NCBI GenBank assembly: GCA_949299755.1
Contig: CASGBA010000004.1
Location: forward strand, 62,001 to 126,000
Direction of reading: 5' to 3'
Source of the DNA: an uncultured Treponema sp.
GTDB lineage: Bacteria > Spirochaetota > Spirochaetia > Treponematales > Treponemataceae
DNA: 64,000 bases
Shown piece by piece: positions 24,941-33,945 of the stretch (position 1 is the first letter of the stretch; the number at the start of each line of letters is the position of its first letter). The notes under the pieces are model-generated. The model was not told the DNA's origin. It worked only from the letters and a program-made list of their open reading frames with translations, and did not search any database. A program made the translations under genes and the position numbers.

Positions 24941-26674
24941 ATGCCGAAAATAGATGTAAACGAAAAACTTTTTTTCACTTTGCTCGGAAAAAAATTCGAC
25001 TATGAAACCTTTGAAGAAAAACTTACCTGCGCCAAGGCGGAGCTGGACGAAAAACCGGACAACTCCCTCCCTGAAGACGAAAGAATCATAAAAATAGAGC
25101 TGAACGACACAAACCGTCCGGATCTTTGGTCCACCGCCGGTCTTGCCCGTCAAATGAGAACCCACGAAGGGGGCAAAAGCCCGGAATATCCTCAATTTAT
25201 GTCTTCAGAGGAAAAAACCTGCGATTGTGGGAACCGTGTTGTAACAGTTGATCCTGAATTGAAGGACATCCGTCCTTTCATGACGGCTTTTGTCATTTCC
25301 GGGAAACCAATAGACGAACCTATGCTCCTCGACATAATCCAAACCCAGGAAAAATTATGCTGGAATTTTGGCCGTAAAAGGCGCTCCATATCCATGGGGG
25401 TTTACCGTTCCGCCAAAATAACCTGGCCCGTCCATTATTCCGCGGTGGATCCGGACAAAACTTCCTTTGTGCCACTCGCCTGTGAAGAAGAGATGACTTG
25501 CCGCCGGATTCTGTCAGACCATCCGAAAGGGAAAGAATACGGCTGGATATTAAAGGATGCCCCGAAATTCCCTCTGTTGACCGATGACAAAAGTGAAGTC
25601 ATGTCGATGGCTCCTATTATCAACAGCGCAACCCTGGGGGCCGTTAAAGTCGGGGATTCAGATTTGCTTGTGGAAATGACAGGAACCGATATGCCTTCAC
25701 TTCTGCTTGCCACAAATATAGTTGCCTGTGATTTTGCAGATGCCGGATACACAATCCTCCCAGTAAAAATCGAGCATCCTTATGAAACCGGATTTGGGAA
25801 AACCATTACAACTCCCTATTATTTCCAAAAATCCACAGAAACAACAATAACCGCTGTAAATAAACTTTTAGGTTCCCGGTTATCAAGCGGGGAAATTAAA
25901 ACCGCCTTGGAAAAAATGGGAATTGCTGCCGAAATTTCCGGAGAAAAAATAACGATACAGCCTCCGGCTTATAGAAACGATTTTCTCCACGAGGTGGATA
26001 TTATCGAAGATGTTATGATAGGTTGCGGAATCACAGCCTTCCCCCCGGAAAAACCCCGGGATTTTACCATCGGACGGCTTTCTCCGGTAACCTTGTTCAG
26101 CAGAAAAGTAAAAAGCCTTCTGGTAGGGCTGGGCTACCAGGAAATGATTTTCAATTATCTTGGTTCAAAGAAGGATTATGTTGAAAGAATGAATATCAGC
26201 GGTTCTTCTTTGGAAGATAAGGTCATTGAAATTTCAAATCCTATGACCGAAAACTATCAATTTGTCCGGCCTTCCATTCTTCCGAGCCTTTTATCGGCGG
26301 AGGCTCCTTCCGGCAATGCGGTATATCCCCATAAAATCTTTGAAATAGGAAAAATTGCCTTTCGTTGCGATGAAGAAGATACAGGTACGAGGACCCGCCA
26401 AATGGCAGGATTCTTACTTGCGGATACTGAAGCAAACTACAATGTGATGGCAAGCCAAATCTCAAGTTTGCTTTATTACCTGGGAGCTGAATATTGTGTC
26501 AAGGAATCCGATGACCCCAGATTTATTCACGGACGACAAGCGGAACTCATGGTAAAAAACAAAAGCATCGGCATTTTCGGTGAATTGCATCCGGCAGTGT
26601 TGGAAAACTGGGCGATAGGTGTTCCTTGCTCTGCGGCAGAATTTGACTTGGAAATACTGATGACTTTGTTATAA
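24941..26674 (+). CDS. pheT: Phenylalanyl-tRNA synthetase beta subunit, archaeal type
   Basis: 577 residues, against about 800 for bacterial PheT; no tRNA-binding EMAP domain and no C-terminal FDX anticodon domain, as in the archaeal form. It starts MPKIDVNEKLFFTLLGKKFDYETFEEKL, contains the B3/B4 editing region in the middle (around 150-290) and a B5 region (about 300-370, PPAYRNDFLHEVDIIEDVMIG). It assembles with PheS as an alpha2-beta2 enzyme. GGAG lies 7 nt before the ATG; the gap from pheS is 29 bp, so the pair is an operon. Confidence 0.94.
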   Translation: MPKIDVNEKLFFTLLGKKFDYETFEEKLTCAKAELDEKPDNSLPEDERIIKIELNDTNRPDLWSTAGLARQMRTHEGGKSPEYPQFMSSEEKTCDCGNRVVTVDPELKDIRPFMTAFVISGKPIDEPMLLDIIQTQEKLCWNFGRKRRSISMGVYRSAKITWPVHYSAVDPDKTSFVPLACEEEMTCRRILSDHPKGKEYGWILKDAPKFPLLTDDKSEVMSMAPIINSATLGAVKVGDSDLLVEMTGTDMPSLLLATNIVACDFADAGYTILPVKIEHPYETGFGKTITTPYYFQKSTETTITAVNKLLGSRLSSGEIKTALEKMGIAAEISGEKITIQPPAYRNDFLHEVDIIEDVMIGCGITAFPPEKPRDFTIGRLSPVTLFSRKVKSLLVGLGYQEMIFNYLGSKKDYVERMNISGSSLEDKVIEISNPMTENYQFVRPSILPSLLSAEAPSGNAVYPHKIFEIGKIAFRCDEEDTGTRTRQMAGFLLADTEANYNVMASQISSLLYYLGAEYCVKESDDPRFIHGRQAELMVKNKSIGIFGELHPAVLENWAIGVPCSAAEFDLEILMTLL

Positions 26675-26730
26675 ACCTATTAAGATACGGAACAATTTAC
26701 CGAAATTCAAACAAAGGGCATTTTTTTGAT

Positions 26731-26759
26731 TTGTTTTTTTATACTTCATGATGTATACT
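26731..26759 (+). promoter_or_regulatory. Promoter of the adenosine deaminase gene
   Basis: TTGTTT (26731-26736), a 17-bp spacer and TATACT (26754-26759), followed by AGAGG and the ATG at 26782. Confidence 0.6.
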
Positions 26760-26781
26760 GTTCAGATATCAAGAGGATTTT

Positions 26782-27825
26782 ATGCCGGAAACACAAAAAC
26801 TGTCTAAAGATGAATTTTTTGCCAAAGTAAAACTTGTTCCAAAGGTCGAATTGCATATTCATTGCGAAGCGGTTATCACTATTCAGACTGTGAAAAAGCT
26901 TTATGAAAAAGCTTTCAATGAAAAAATGCCTAAAGAAGAAGAATCCTCTCTTTTTTCCTTTTCAGATTTAAACGGATTTATTAAATCCTTTCTGAAAGTA
27001 CAATCATATTTTACCGATATTTCCGATTTTGACCTTTTATTCCTCGATATAGCTGATTATCTGGAAGAAAATAATATTGTTTACTGTGAAATGTTTTTTT
27101 CTCCCTCCGCTTTTTTGAAAAAAGGCTTTTCTTTTGAAGAAATAGCCGGATCCCTGGTAAAAAACATAGAAAAACTGGAAAAAGAAACCGGCAGAAAATT
27201 GAGGATTTTATTTGATGTTTCCAGAACCTTCGGTCGGGAAAACGCTGAAAATAACCTTGATCTGGTTTCCAAATACAAAAATGACTATTTCTTAGGCATA
27301 GGATTAGGCGGAACAGAGGCTTCCGGCCCCGCAAAAGATTTTACCCATCCGTTTGAACGGGCCAGATCCCTCGGTTTTCATGCCGTTGCCCATGCAGGTG
27401 AAGACGTAGGACCGGAATCAGTGTGGGATACAGTAAAATTGCTTAAAGCTGAACGAATAGGTCACGGAATTTCCTCAATCCAGGATGAAAAACTTGTTAA
27501 ATACCTCAGCGAGCATAAAATACCCCTTGAAATTTGTGTAAGCAGTAATACTTTTACAAAAAAGCTCGTTTCAAGAGCGGAAGATCATCCTGTAAGGGCT
27601 TTTTATGATGCGGGGATTCCCATAACCATAGCTACCGATGATCCGGCATTTTTCTTCACTACACTACTGAATGAATATTGGATATTGTATACCAAAATAA
27701 ATTTTACGATGGAAGAAATTCTGGATTTAATCGCAAACGGTTTTCGGCTTTCTTTTCTCACTGAAAAGGAAAAAGATGTTTATCTCGAGAAAATGAAGCA
27801 GGTCATTTCAGCTGCCGGATTATGA
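26782..27825 (+). CDS. add: Adenosine deaminase family protein
   Basis: 347 residues of the ADA-type amidohydrolase fold, releasing ammonia from adenosine or a related purine. Metal and catalytic sites: HIH in ELHIHCEA, H and E in VAHAGEDVGPESVW, H in ERIGHGI, and the D-D pair in IATDDPAFF. The first motif is usually HxHLDG or HLHLEG, so HIHCEA is a small departure. The family also holds adenine and cytokinin deaminases; the substrate is therefore likely but not certain. It stands alone with its own promoter. Confidence 0.85.
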   Translation: MPETQKLSKDEFFAKVKLVPKVELHIHCEAVITIQTVKKLYEKAFNEKMPKEEESSLFSFSDLNGFIKSFLKVQSYFTDISDFDLLFLDIADYLEENNIVYCEMFFSPSAFLKKGFSFEEIAGSLVKNIEKLEKETGRKLRILFDVSRTFGRENAENNLDLVSKYKNDYFLGIGLGGTEASGPAKDFTHPFERARSLGFHAVAHAGEDVGPESVWDTVKLLKAERIGHGISSIQDEKLVKYLSEHKIPLEICVSSNTFTKKLVSRAEDHPVRAFYDAGIPITIATDDPAFFFTTLLNEYWILYTKINFTMEEILDLIANGFRLSFLTEKEKDVYLEKMKQVISAAGL

Positions 27826-27873
27826 TTTTCATTAAAAACTTTTATACCGAAACTATGATATCTAAACAATAAA

Positions 27874-27898
27874 AAAGGCTGTCTTTATGACAGCCTTT
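27874..27898 (-). terminator. Intrinsic terminator between add and the PPIase gene
   Basis: Perfect 10-bp arms AAAGGCTGTC (27874-27883) and GACAGCCTTT (27889-27898) with a 5-nt loop. On the minus strand a TTTTTTATTG run follows, serving the leftward PPIase gene; on the plus strand the T-run is short (CCTTTCAAA), so stopping of add transcripts would be weaker. Confidence 0.85.
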
Positions 27899-27932
27899 CA
27901 AATATTCCAAAGATAATCTCCGTCACAACGGA

Positions 27933-29021
27933 TTATTTAATGTCCAAAACCTCCAAATCAAAAACCAGGAAAGAATTCCCAGGAATAACCCCTGGAATTC
28001 CGCTTGTGCCGTATCCTAATTCCGGAGGAATAACGATGGTTCGTTTTTCACCCCGTTTCATTTCTATAACCTGACTATAAAAACCGGGTATAATCCGGGC
28101 ATTACCCACCTGCAATTCAAGGGGTTTATGCATATCAGAATCATCAAAAACCCGGCCGTCAAGCAAATAACCTTTATATTTTACCGTCATCTTCTGTCCG
28201 ATTGCCGGCAAAGATCCGCTTCCTTCTTTAAGAACCGTGAAAAACACCCCGTTTTTTGCCTGGCTTGCAGAAGGCCACTGTTTGTGGATGAGATTATAAA
28301 TTTCCTGATTTTCCCTTTCCTTACGTTTTTGCTCGTTTTCCAATGCTTGAGCCAGATATTTATCAAAATCAGCCTGGGAACAGGAAAAATCTTTTGCGTC
28401 GTTTCCTCGGCGTTCGATTTTAACTGAAATAATTTTATCCCCGTTTTGAATTTTATTTACCGTATCCATACCGTAAATGACTTTCCCGAATACAGTATGC
28501 TTATCATCGAGCCATGGGGTTTCCACATGAGTTATAAAGAACTGACTTCCGTTTGTACCCGGACCGGCATTGGCCATTGAAAGAACGCCTGGACCATCAT
28601 GCCTTAAAGAAGACACAAATTCATCCGGAAACCTGTAACCCGGCCCGCCGGTTCCGTTTCCGAGGGGATCGCCACCTTGTATCATAAAATTTTCTATTAC
28701 CCTGTGGAAAGTCAATCCATTATAAAAAGGTTTCCCATGGGCGGCATCAAGGGTTCCTTCCGCAAGCCCTGCAAAATTACAAACAGTAAGAGGTGTTTCC
28801 TTGTAAAACAATCTCAAAACAATAACACCTTTTCCTGTTTCCATAACGGCGTACATTCCGTCTCCTGCTTCGGAAATTATCTCTTTTACATCTACTGCCA
28901 TTTTATTCCCCCTAAAATTCAAATCTGGTCCGGCAGCAAAAATAATAGCAGCTGCGGAAATTGTCCCGGCAATAATGATTATCACTGATAAAAACAAAAT
29001 AATTTTTGTGTGTTTTTCCAT
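27933..29021 (-). CDS. Dual peptidyl-prolyl isomerase: cyclophilin fused to FKBP
   Basis: 362 residues. An N-terminal hydrophobic segment (about 6-30) could be a membrane anchor or signal; a cyclophilin domain spans about 55-205 ([50 protein letters not shown]); a charged helical linker covers 205-250; an FKBP domain ends the protein ([62 protein letters not shown]). Both active sites look intact. Such fusions are known from Treponema denticola and a few others. A second ATG at 28901 has an AGGGGG upstream and would give a form without the hydrophobic segment. It ends at an intrinsic terminator. Confidence 0.9.
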   Translation of the reverse strand: MEKHTKIILFLSVIIIIAGTISAAAIIFAAGPDLNFRGNKMAVDVKEIISEAGDGMYAVMETGKGVIVLRLFYKETPLTVCNFAGLAEGTLDAAHGKPFYNGLTFHRVIENFMIQGGDPLGNGTGGPGYRFPDEFVSSLRHDGPGVLSMANAGPGTNGSQFFITHVETPWLDDKHTVFGKVIYGMDTVNKIQNGDKIISVKIERRGNDAKDFSCSQADFDKYLAQALENEQKRKERENQEIYNLIHKQWPSASQAKNGVFFTVLKEGSGSLPAIGQKMTVKYKGYLLDGRVFDDSDMHKPLELQVGNARIIPGFYSQVIEMKRGEKRTIVIPPELGYGTSGIPGVIPGNSFLVFDLEVLDIK

Positions 29022-29039
29022 GTCTGCTCCAAATATCCG

Positions 29040-29870
29040 TCAATTGATTTTTTTATCGTAGGCTGAAATAAACCATTTGTACATGGCATCCAGTCTTGAT
29101 GACAAAGAAGCATCTATTTTCTTTTTCAATCCCGGAAAGGAAATGTAATTTGTACGCACCAATCCGTAAAATAATATTTCATCCCCCAAATCTTCAACAA
29201 GAAGGACATTTTTCATATTGTGCGGATCAATAACATCCAGAAACATCAGCTCCAATGTTGTATCGTTTTCATAAAAAAGTGCTATTTGATTCCCATCTTT
29301 TAAATAAGAAAATCTGTATAAATTCTCGCCAAAAGTTAAATCTTCCTGGAGAACAAGAACGGAAAGTCCGTTTATGTCTTTATCCGTGGGATCCGGAACC
29401 GGAGTTTTGCTTTCCGCATCGGAAACACAAAACACCCTTTTATATAAAAGCCTTTCCTCTTTCCGGGAATTTGAAAAATAAGTTATACCTTCCAGTCCTG
29501 AAATTGATTTAAGAATATTTTCCAGAATTTTCATTGTATTTTCCGGTGAATTTTGACCCGGAGTTTTAGATGCCGGCTTGGTATACAAAAAAACTGTTTC
29601 ATTCATGTAGGAACATTTCTTTTCAGTCCATGAATCCTGTATTTTTCCGGCAATATTTCCAGAAGGCAGGTATGAGTAATTCAGATTTTCCTGTTTAAAA
29701 ACGCTCTTTTGGATTCTTCCTTCTTTCCGAAGAATTTCACATATATCCGGAGAAAATATATCTTCCAGCCGTCTGGTTGAACCCTTTGTTCCTTCAGCCT
29801 GCATAACTTCTTCGGAAACAATATAAAACAAAACCACAGTGAAAAAAATTATGGAAAAAAGTTTTTTCAT
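29040..29870 (-). CDS. Secreted hypothetical protein (possibly DUF6675)
   Basis: About 276 residues starting MKKLFSIIFFTVVLFYIVS, a signal peptide, with a GGGAAG 4 nt before the ATG; the frame runs nine codons further upstream without support. The mature part has a mixed alpha/beta look with no catalytic motif I can name. The segment NENTVFLYTK-like (MNETVFLYTKP) and the C-terminal SSRLDAMYKWFISAYDK recall a spirochaete-specific secreted family, perhaps DUF6675; not verified. It lies 18 bp upstream of the PPIase gene on the same strand, consistent with a periplasmic folding context, but this is inference. Confidence 0.6.
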   Translation of the reverse strand: MKKLFSIIFFTVVLFYIVSEEVMQAEGTKGSTRRLEDIFSPDICEILRKEGRIQKSVFKQENLNYSYLPSGNIAGKIQDSWTEKKCSYMNETVFLYTKPASKTPGQNSPENTMKILENILKSISGLEGITYFSNSRKEERLLYKRVFCVSDAESKTPVPDPTDKDINGLSVLVLQEDLTFGENLYRFSYLKDGNQIALFYENDTTLELMFLDVIDPHNMKNVLLVEDLGDEILFYGLVRTNYISFPGLKKKIDASLSSRLDAMYKWFISAYDKKIN

Positions 29871-29909
29871 TTGACTTCCCGCGTTGTATTTCGCCAAAAT
29901 TTATCAGTT

Positions 29910-30647
29910 TTAACGGCCTTTGTATAAAACACGCACCTGTTTATATAAACCTTCACCTTCGCTTTTGGTTTCAACATCGGCAATATCATTTAAGCTTGTA
30001 TGAATCAGCCGTCTTTCAAAAGGATTCATGGGTTCAAGCAACACAGAAGTTTTTGAGGTTCTGACCCGGTCTGCGGTATTATAGGCAAGTCTGACGAGGG
30101 TTTCTTCCCGGCGTATCCGGTAATTTTCTGAATCCAAAATTATTCTTGTATCCCCCTGTCCGATTTTTCCGGCAAACACGTTAGCAAGCAATTGGAGGGC
30201 ATCGAGATTTTTTCCTTTCCGTCCGATTAAAATTGAAAAATTCGGGGAAATCAGCCGGAGTCCAAGTTTCTTCTCCTCACGGAAAACAACTTCAACTGTA
30301 ATTTCGTAGCCCATTTTTCTGATTACGGAAGAAACAAAGTCTACGATTGTTTTTTCAAAATCGTTCTGCGGAAGCGGATCATCAAATATTCTGTTTCCGG
30401 TACCAGAGTTTCTTTTTGGAGCTTTATCCTCCGGATTTTGCCCGTCTTCAAAAACTTTCCCCTGATTTTTATTTTCATATTCATCGTTTTCCACATGAAC
30501 ACGAATCCGGACAAAGCCTTTTTTGAATAATGAATTTTTTTGGACTTCGATGATCTCCACATCAAACTGATCCTTTTCCAAACCCAATTCAAGCTCCGCA
30601 TTTTCAATGGCTTCTTTGTCTGTTTTTCCTTCAAATTCATATGTCAT
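29910..30647 (-). CDS. jag: Jag/KhpB RNA-binding protein
   Basis: 245 residues: N-terminal Jag_N domain (1-52, MTYEFEGKTDKEAIENA...KKGFVRIRV), an acidic linker (about 55-95), a KH domain (about 105-165) with the GxxG loop in LIGRKGKNLDAL, and a C-terminal R3H domain (about 170-240, NPFERRLIHTSL). KhpB pairs with KhpA to bind many RNAs and affects cell elongation in Gram-positives. It follows yidC by 33 bp, the conserved yidC-jag arrangement. All three domains are complete. Confidence 0.93.
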   Translation of the reverse strand: MTYEFEGKTDKEAIENAELELGLEKDQFDVEIIEVQKNSLFKKGFVRIRVHVENDEYENKNQGKVFEDGQNPEDKAPKRNSGTGNRIFDDPLPQNDFEKTIVDFVSSVIRKMGYEITVEVVFREEKKLGLRLISPNFSILIGRKGKNLDALQLLANVFAGKIGQGDTRIILDSENYRIRREETLVRLAYNTADRVRTSKTSVLLEPMNPFERRLIHTSLNDIADVETKSEGEGLYKQVRVLYKGR

Positions 30648-30680
30648 AAAATCACTCCTTGCACATAATAAAACCGGTTA

Positions 30681-32507
30681 TTATTTTTTATTCGGTGTTT
30701 TTTTTGAGGGGCCTTTATTATAAGTATTGGAGGTCGGCACCTCTCCGTTATTTTGATTTTTTTTCCCGTGGATCATTTTATTTATTATAATCTGTTGCAC
30801 CAACGTAAGAAGGTTGGAGGTTATCCAATAAATAAGAAGACCGGACGGGGCATTGTAAAAAATAAAAAAGAAAATCAACGGCATTCCATACATCATGAAT
30901 TTCATTGAGCCGGCCTGTTGTCCGCTCATCCCGCCAGGCTGGGTTATTTTTCCGAAAAGAAGCTGGGAAAACACATAAATAATCGGTAAAAGCCTGATTT
31001 GATTGCCTATTCCAAGAGGAATATTAAATCCAAGGGTATAAACGGAATCTCCCCGTGATAAATCCGGAATCCATCCCGGAATAAACATTGCACCGCGGAA
31101 TTCAAAGTAATTGTTGAACAGATTATACATGGCAAAAATCAAAGGGAACTGTATGAGCAGCGGAAGGCAACCGGACAGAGGATTGTAACCTGTTTCCTTA
31201 TACAATTTTGCCATTTCCTCATTCATTTTCTGGGGATTCCCGTTATATTTTTCCTGAATTTCCTTCATCCGCGGCTGCAATTCCTGCATTTTCAATGTGG
31301 CCTCGGAACTTTTTCTGGTCAAGGGGAATATAATTAGCCTCATAAGAATGGTCATAAAGAGAATGGATACACCCCAGTTGGGGATTATCTTGTGGAAAAT
31401 TTCCATTATCCATTTCAGTACAATTTCCAGAGGAGCAAGAATACCGGAGCTTTCCACAGCCTGATTTAAATTTCTGCCACTCAAACCGTAGGAGTTGTTT
31501 GATGAGACATTGTAAGCGGCGAGCTCCTTTTCTGTCCTGGGACCTATATAAACATACCAGGTATCACTGTTGCGTGAAGCGTTTATAGCCGGTCTGGTTA
31601 GATAAATTTGGGCGGCGTTGGCGCCTTCACCTTTTACCACGGTGGAATACGAAGTTTTCTGCACCGGGAAGTCAGGAACAGCTATCAGGGTAAAGTATTT
31701 TCCCACAACACCTGCCCAAGACACATTTCCTTCAATGGCTCTGGTTTGTCCTTCTCCCAAGGCGATTTTCTTGTGCTTTCCGTCCTGGATATAGTGGAAT
31801 CTTCTATAATCATATTTATCCCGGGAAGAATCCCATTTCGGACCTATCTGGGGTGAAGTTTTTAAGGTATACGCTGAACCGCCGAAATTAAGTCCGTTAA
31901 AGTTGTTGTCCCCGTCGATTGTGACAACAAGCTCAAACATATAGTCATCGGGATGGAAGGTATATTGCTTTGCAAGGACAAAAGAGCTTTCTTCCCCGGA
32001 ATTTCCTTTCGTTGTTATTGTGGTGTAAAATCCGATTGAATTATCGTCTATAAGTCGGACATTAAAAATTTTATCAACCGGAGCACCGGCACTGTCACCG
32101 AACATGATGGAGAAAGCCCGGTTTGTTTCCGTTGTGTAATCCGCCATTTCTATGAATAAGCTTTCATCGCTTTTATCACCCTGGGAATTCTCTTCTTTCA
32201 GGAGATATGAAAGGATATCCCCTCCCCGGTTCGTAAAAACAACTTTCACCAAATCCGTTTCAATGGTGTACAGCTGTTCTTCCAAAATTTCCTCTGTTCC
32301 GTCAATTCCGGCACTGACACTGTCCTGGACAAACGAAGAAATTTCCGAAGGTTGTATTTCCGTAGATTCCATCGGTTCCTGGATGGATTCAGACACATTT
32401 TCAGATACCGGCTGGTTTACCGGCGGAAATAAATAACTTTGAAGTGAAAAACCAACAATGATTACTAAGGCGGATAAAACAATGGCTATTATTGTATTTT
32501 TTTCCAT
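30681..32507 (-). CDS. yidC: Membrane protein insertase YidC
   Basis: 608 residues. N-terminal membrane helix (about 6-27), a large periplasmic domain (about 60-360) of the Gram-negative kind, and the conserved 60-kDa insertase core with five helices (about 375-590), including the positive hydrophilic groove region with RLIIFPLTRKSSEATLKMQELQPRMKEIQEKYN. The tail (585-608) is basic. It inserts and folds inner-membrane proteins with or without SecYEG. It lies in the rpmH-rnpA-yidD-yidC-jag cluster common near bacterial origins. Confidence 0.95.
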   Translation of the reverse strand: MEKNTIIAIVLSALVIIVGFSLQSYLFPPVNQPVSENVSESIQEPMESTEIQPSEISSFVQDSVSAGIDGTEEILEEQLYTIETDLVKVVFTNRGGDILSYLLKEENSQGDKSDESLFIEMADYTTETNRAFSIMFGDSAGAPVDKIFNVRLIDDNSIGFYTTITTKGNSGEESSFVLAKQYTFHPDDYMFELVVTIDGDNNFNGLNFGGSAYTLKTSPQIGPKWDSSRDKYDYRRFHYIQDGKHKKIALGEGQTRAIEGNVSWAGVVGKYFTLIAVPDFPVQKTSYSTVVKGEGANAAQIYLTRPAINASRNSDTWYVYIGPRTEKELAAYNVSSNNSYGLSGRNLNQAVESSGILAPLEIVLKWIMEIFHKIIPNWGVSILFMTILMRLIIFPLTRKSSEATLKMQELQPRMKEIQEKYNGNPQKMNEEMAKLYKETGYNPLSGCLPLLIQFPLIFAMYNLFNNYFEFRGAMFIPGWIPDLSRGDSVYTLGFNIPLGIGNQIRLLPIIYVFSQLLFGKITQPGGMSGQQAGSMKFMMYGMPLIFFFIFYNAPSGLLIYWITSNLLTLVQQIIINKMIHGKKNQNNGEVPTSNTYNKGPSKKTPNKK

Positions 32508-32531
32508 ACCCGGGCAGCTCCTTTTTTTCTG

Positions 32532-32774
32532 TCATGGTACTGGGTCGCAGCCGCCTTCATGAAAAGGATGACATCTCAAAATACGTTTTATACCAAGCCA
32601 GGATCCTTTTATGGCTCCGTATTTTTTTATGGCTTCATAAGCATATTCTGAACAAGTCGGATAATATCTACAGGACGGAGGAAAAAAAGGAGAAATAAAA
32701 TTCTGGTAAAATTTTATAATCAGGCAGAAAATGCGTCCAATAAAACTTAATTTCTTTTCCCTTTTCAATTCCAT
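32532..32774 (-). CDS. yidD: YidD membrane-insertion efficiency factor
   Basis: About 80 residues with the family core [40 protein letters not shown], containing the two invariant cysteines, and [17 protein letters not shown] at the end. It assists YidC. I choose the ATG at 32774; the frame extends to a TTG at 32813 without a ribosome site. It overlaps the end of rnpA by 10 bp. Confidence 0.93.
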   Translation of the reverse strand: MELKREKKLSFIGRIFCLIIKFYQNFISPFFPPSCRYYPTCSEYAYEAIKKYGAIKGSWLGIKRILRCHPFHEGGCDPVP

Positions 32775-33130
32775 GGAGAAAACCCTTCTTCCAAAAGATT
32801 TGCTTTTTTGCAAAGTATCTCAATTTGGAATGCGCGTGCGGAAAATTCATCCTTTCCCGGAAAAACGAGAAGAGCCATATCAAAACCTTTTTTCATCCGA
32901 GACTTTACAAGTCGAAAAACTTCTCTACTCAGTCTTCTTGATCTATTCCTGTCAACAGCTCTTCCATATTTCCGGGGAAAAGTAAAAACTATCCTGTTTT
33001 GTTCCATCCCGTTGGGAAGAACAAATAGCTTTGCCCCGTCACAAGTAATTTTTTTTCCTTTTCTGAAAACTGCTTGAATATCAGCTGAACTTTTTAAGCG
33101 TTCAGCCCTTGGAAAACTAAATTCTTTCAA
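32765..33130 (-). CDS. rnpA: Ribonuclease P protein component
   Basis: 121 residues, basic. It starts with [22 protein letters not shown] and carries the RNA-binding motif [13 protein letters not shown], the RnpA signature. It binds RNase P RNA and helps process tRNA 5' ends. The start codon is TTG and no strong Shine-Dalgarno is visible; the gap to rpmH is 13 bp, so coupling to rpmH is likely. The end overlaps yidD. Confidence 0.94.
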   Translation of the reverse strand: MKEFSFPRAERLKSSADIQAVFRKGKKITCDGAKLFVLPNGMEQNRIVFTFPRKYGRAVDRNRSRRLSREVFRLVKSRMKKGFDMALLVFPGKDEFSARAFQIEILCKKANLLEEGFSPWN

Positions 33131-33143
33131 GGCTTATAGAGTA

Positions 33144-33299
33144 TTAATACGGCTTTTTTTCGTCGGAAACGGTGAGTTTATAACGTCCTTTTGCACGGCG
33201 GCGTTTTAATACAAGCCGTCCACCCCTAGTGGCCATTCTGGCTCTGAATCCGAACTTTCTAGTGCGTTTTACTTTACTAGGCTGATAAGTCCTTTTCAT
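33144..33299 (-). CDS. rpmH: 50S ribosomal protein L34
   Basis: A 51-residue gene translated from the minus strand: it starts [20 protein letters not shown] and goes on [19 protein letters not shown], the classic L34 sequence, with an unusual acidic-basic tail (VSDEKKPY). GGAG lies 7 nt before the ATG. It is preceded by a strong promoter and followed by rnpA after 13 bp. The family is normally 44-50 residues, so it is complete. Confidence 0.97.
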   Translation of the reverse strand: MKRTYQPSKVKRTRKFGFRARMATRGGRLVLKRRRAKGRYKLTVSDEKKPY

Positions 33300-33320
33300 G
33301 AAATTTACTCCTTATATGCA

Positions 33321-33359
33321 TGAATCCACTTTACATTAAAACTGAAAAAAGCGGATTCA
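33321..33359 (-). repeat. Inverted repeat in the rpmH leader
   Basis: TGAATCC (33321-33327) and GGATTCA (33353-33359) pair perfectly around a 25-nt loop in the roughly 100-nt 5' leader of rpmH. It could fold in the mRNA and affect early termination or stability of the rpmH operon transcript, but the stem is short. Confidence 0.3.
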
Positions 33360-33402
33360 AGTATTCTCAATTGAAAACAAAATCTATAAAATCAGGGAAT
33401 AC

Positions 33403-33431
33403 AGTATACAAATAGTTTCGGTTCAGGTCAA
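33403..33431 (-). promoter_or_regulatory. Sigma-70 promoter of the rpmH operon
   Basis: On the minus strand TTGACC (33431-33426), a 17-bp spacer and TATACT (33408-33403). It sits in the gap between the DciA-like gene and rpmH, so rpmH-rnpA-yidD-yidC-jag can be transcribed independently of the dnaA-dnaN-recF run. Confidence 0.8.
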
Positions 33432-33444
33432 TAGAAAATCCTTT

Positions 33445-33945
33445 TCATGAATTTCTGCCGTTTTTCCTTCTTTCGTTTAATTCGAGGGTTTTCCGGAGTT
33501 TTTGAAACTGGTTAAATAAAAGTTCCTTTTCGTCGGTTTCTCCGTTAGTTTCATAGGTTTCATCCGGCGAAAATTTATCATTTTTTGTTATAAAACCTGT
33601 TTCAATGGTGGATTCTTTTTCCTTTCCGGAAAATTCTGAGTTTTTTTCTTTGGAAATCACTTTTATAAAAATATTCCGCACCTTCGCTTCAGGAAAAAGA
33701 TTGTTTACGGCTTCTATGATTTTCTTTTTTTTGAAAAGAATCTGTTGACTCCATCCGGGATGATCCGTTTCAACAATAAGGTTTCCGGATGAAATATCCA
33801 CAAGCTTTGAATGTGAAGAAATTTTATCACCGACTATATTTTTCCAGGTTTTTAAAAGGGAATCGGCCTTTAAAATTTTCTCGTTAACCATGTTATCCAC
33901 AAGAATTTTCAAAAACTCGGAGGCTTTTTTACAAGTATTATCCAT
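33445..33945 (-). CDS. DUF721 / DciA-like helicase-loading protein
   Basis: 166 residues. The N-terminal 95 residues form the DUF721 domain (LLKTWKNIVGDKISSHSKLVDISSGNLIVETDHPGWSQQILFKKKKI in outline), the rest is a charged tail. DciA proteins are ancestral loaders of the DnaB helicase and occur where dnaC or dnaI are absent. Its position directly after recF, overlapping it by 8 bp, in the dnaA-dnaN-recF run fits a replication role, and the same order is seen in other Treponema. Symbol left blank because function is inferred from the family. Confidence 0.85.
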   Translation of the reverse strand: MDNTCKKASEFLKILVDNMVNEKILKADSLLKTWKNIVGDKISSHSKLVDISSGNLIVETDHPGWSQQILFKKKKIIEAVNNLFPEAKVRNIFIKVISKEKNSEFSGKEKESTIETGFITKNDKFSPDETYETNGETDEKELLFNQFQKLRKTLELNERRKNGRNS

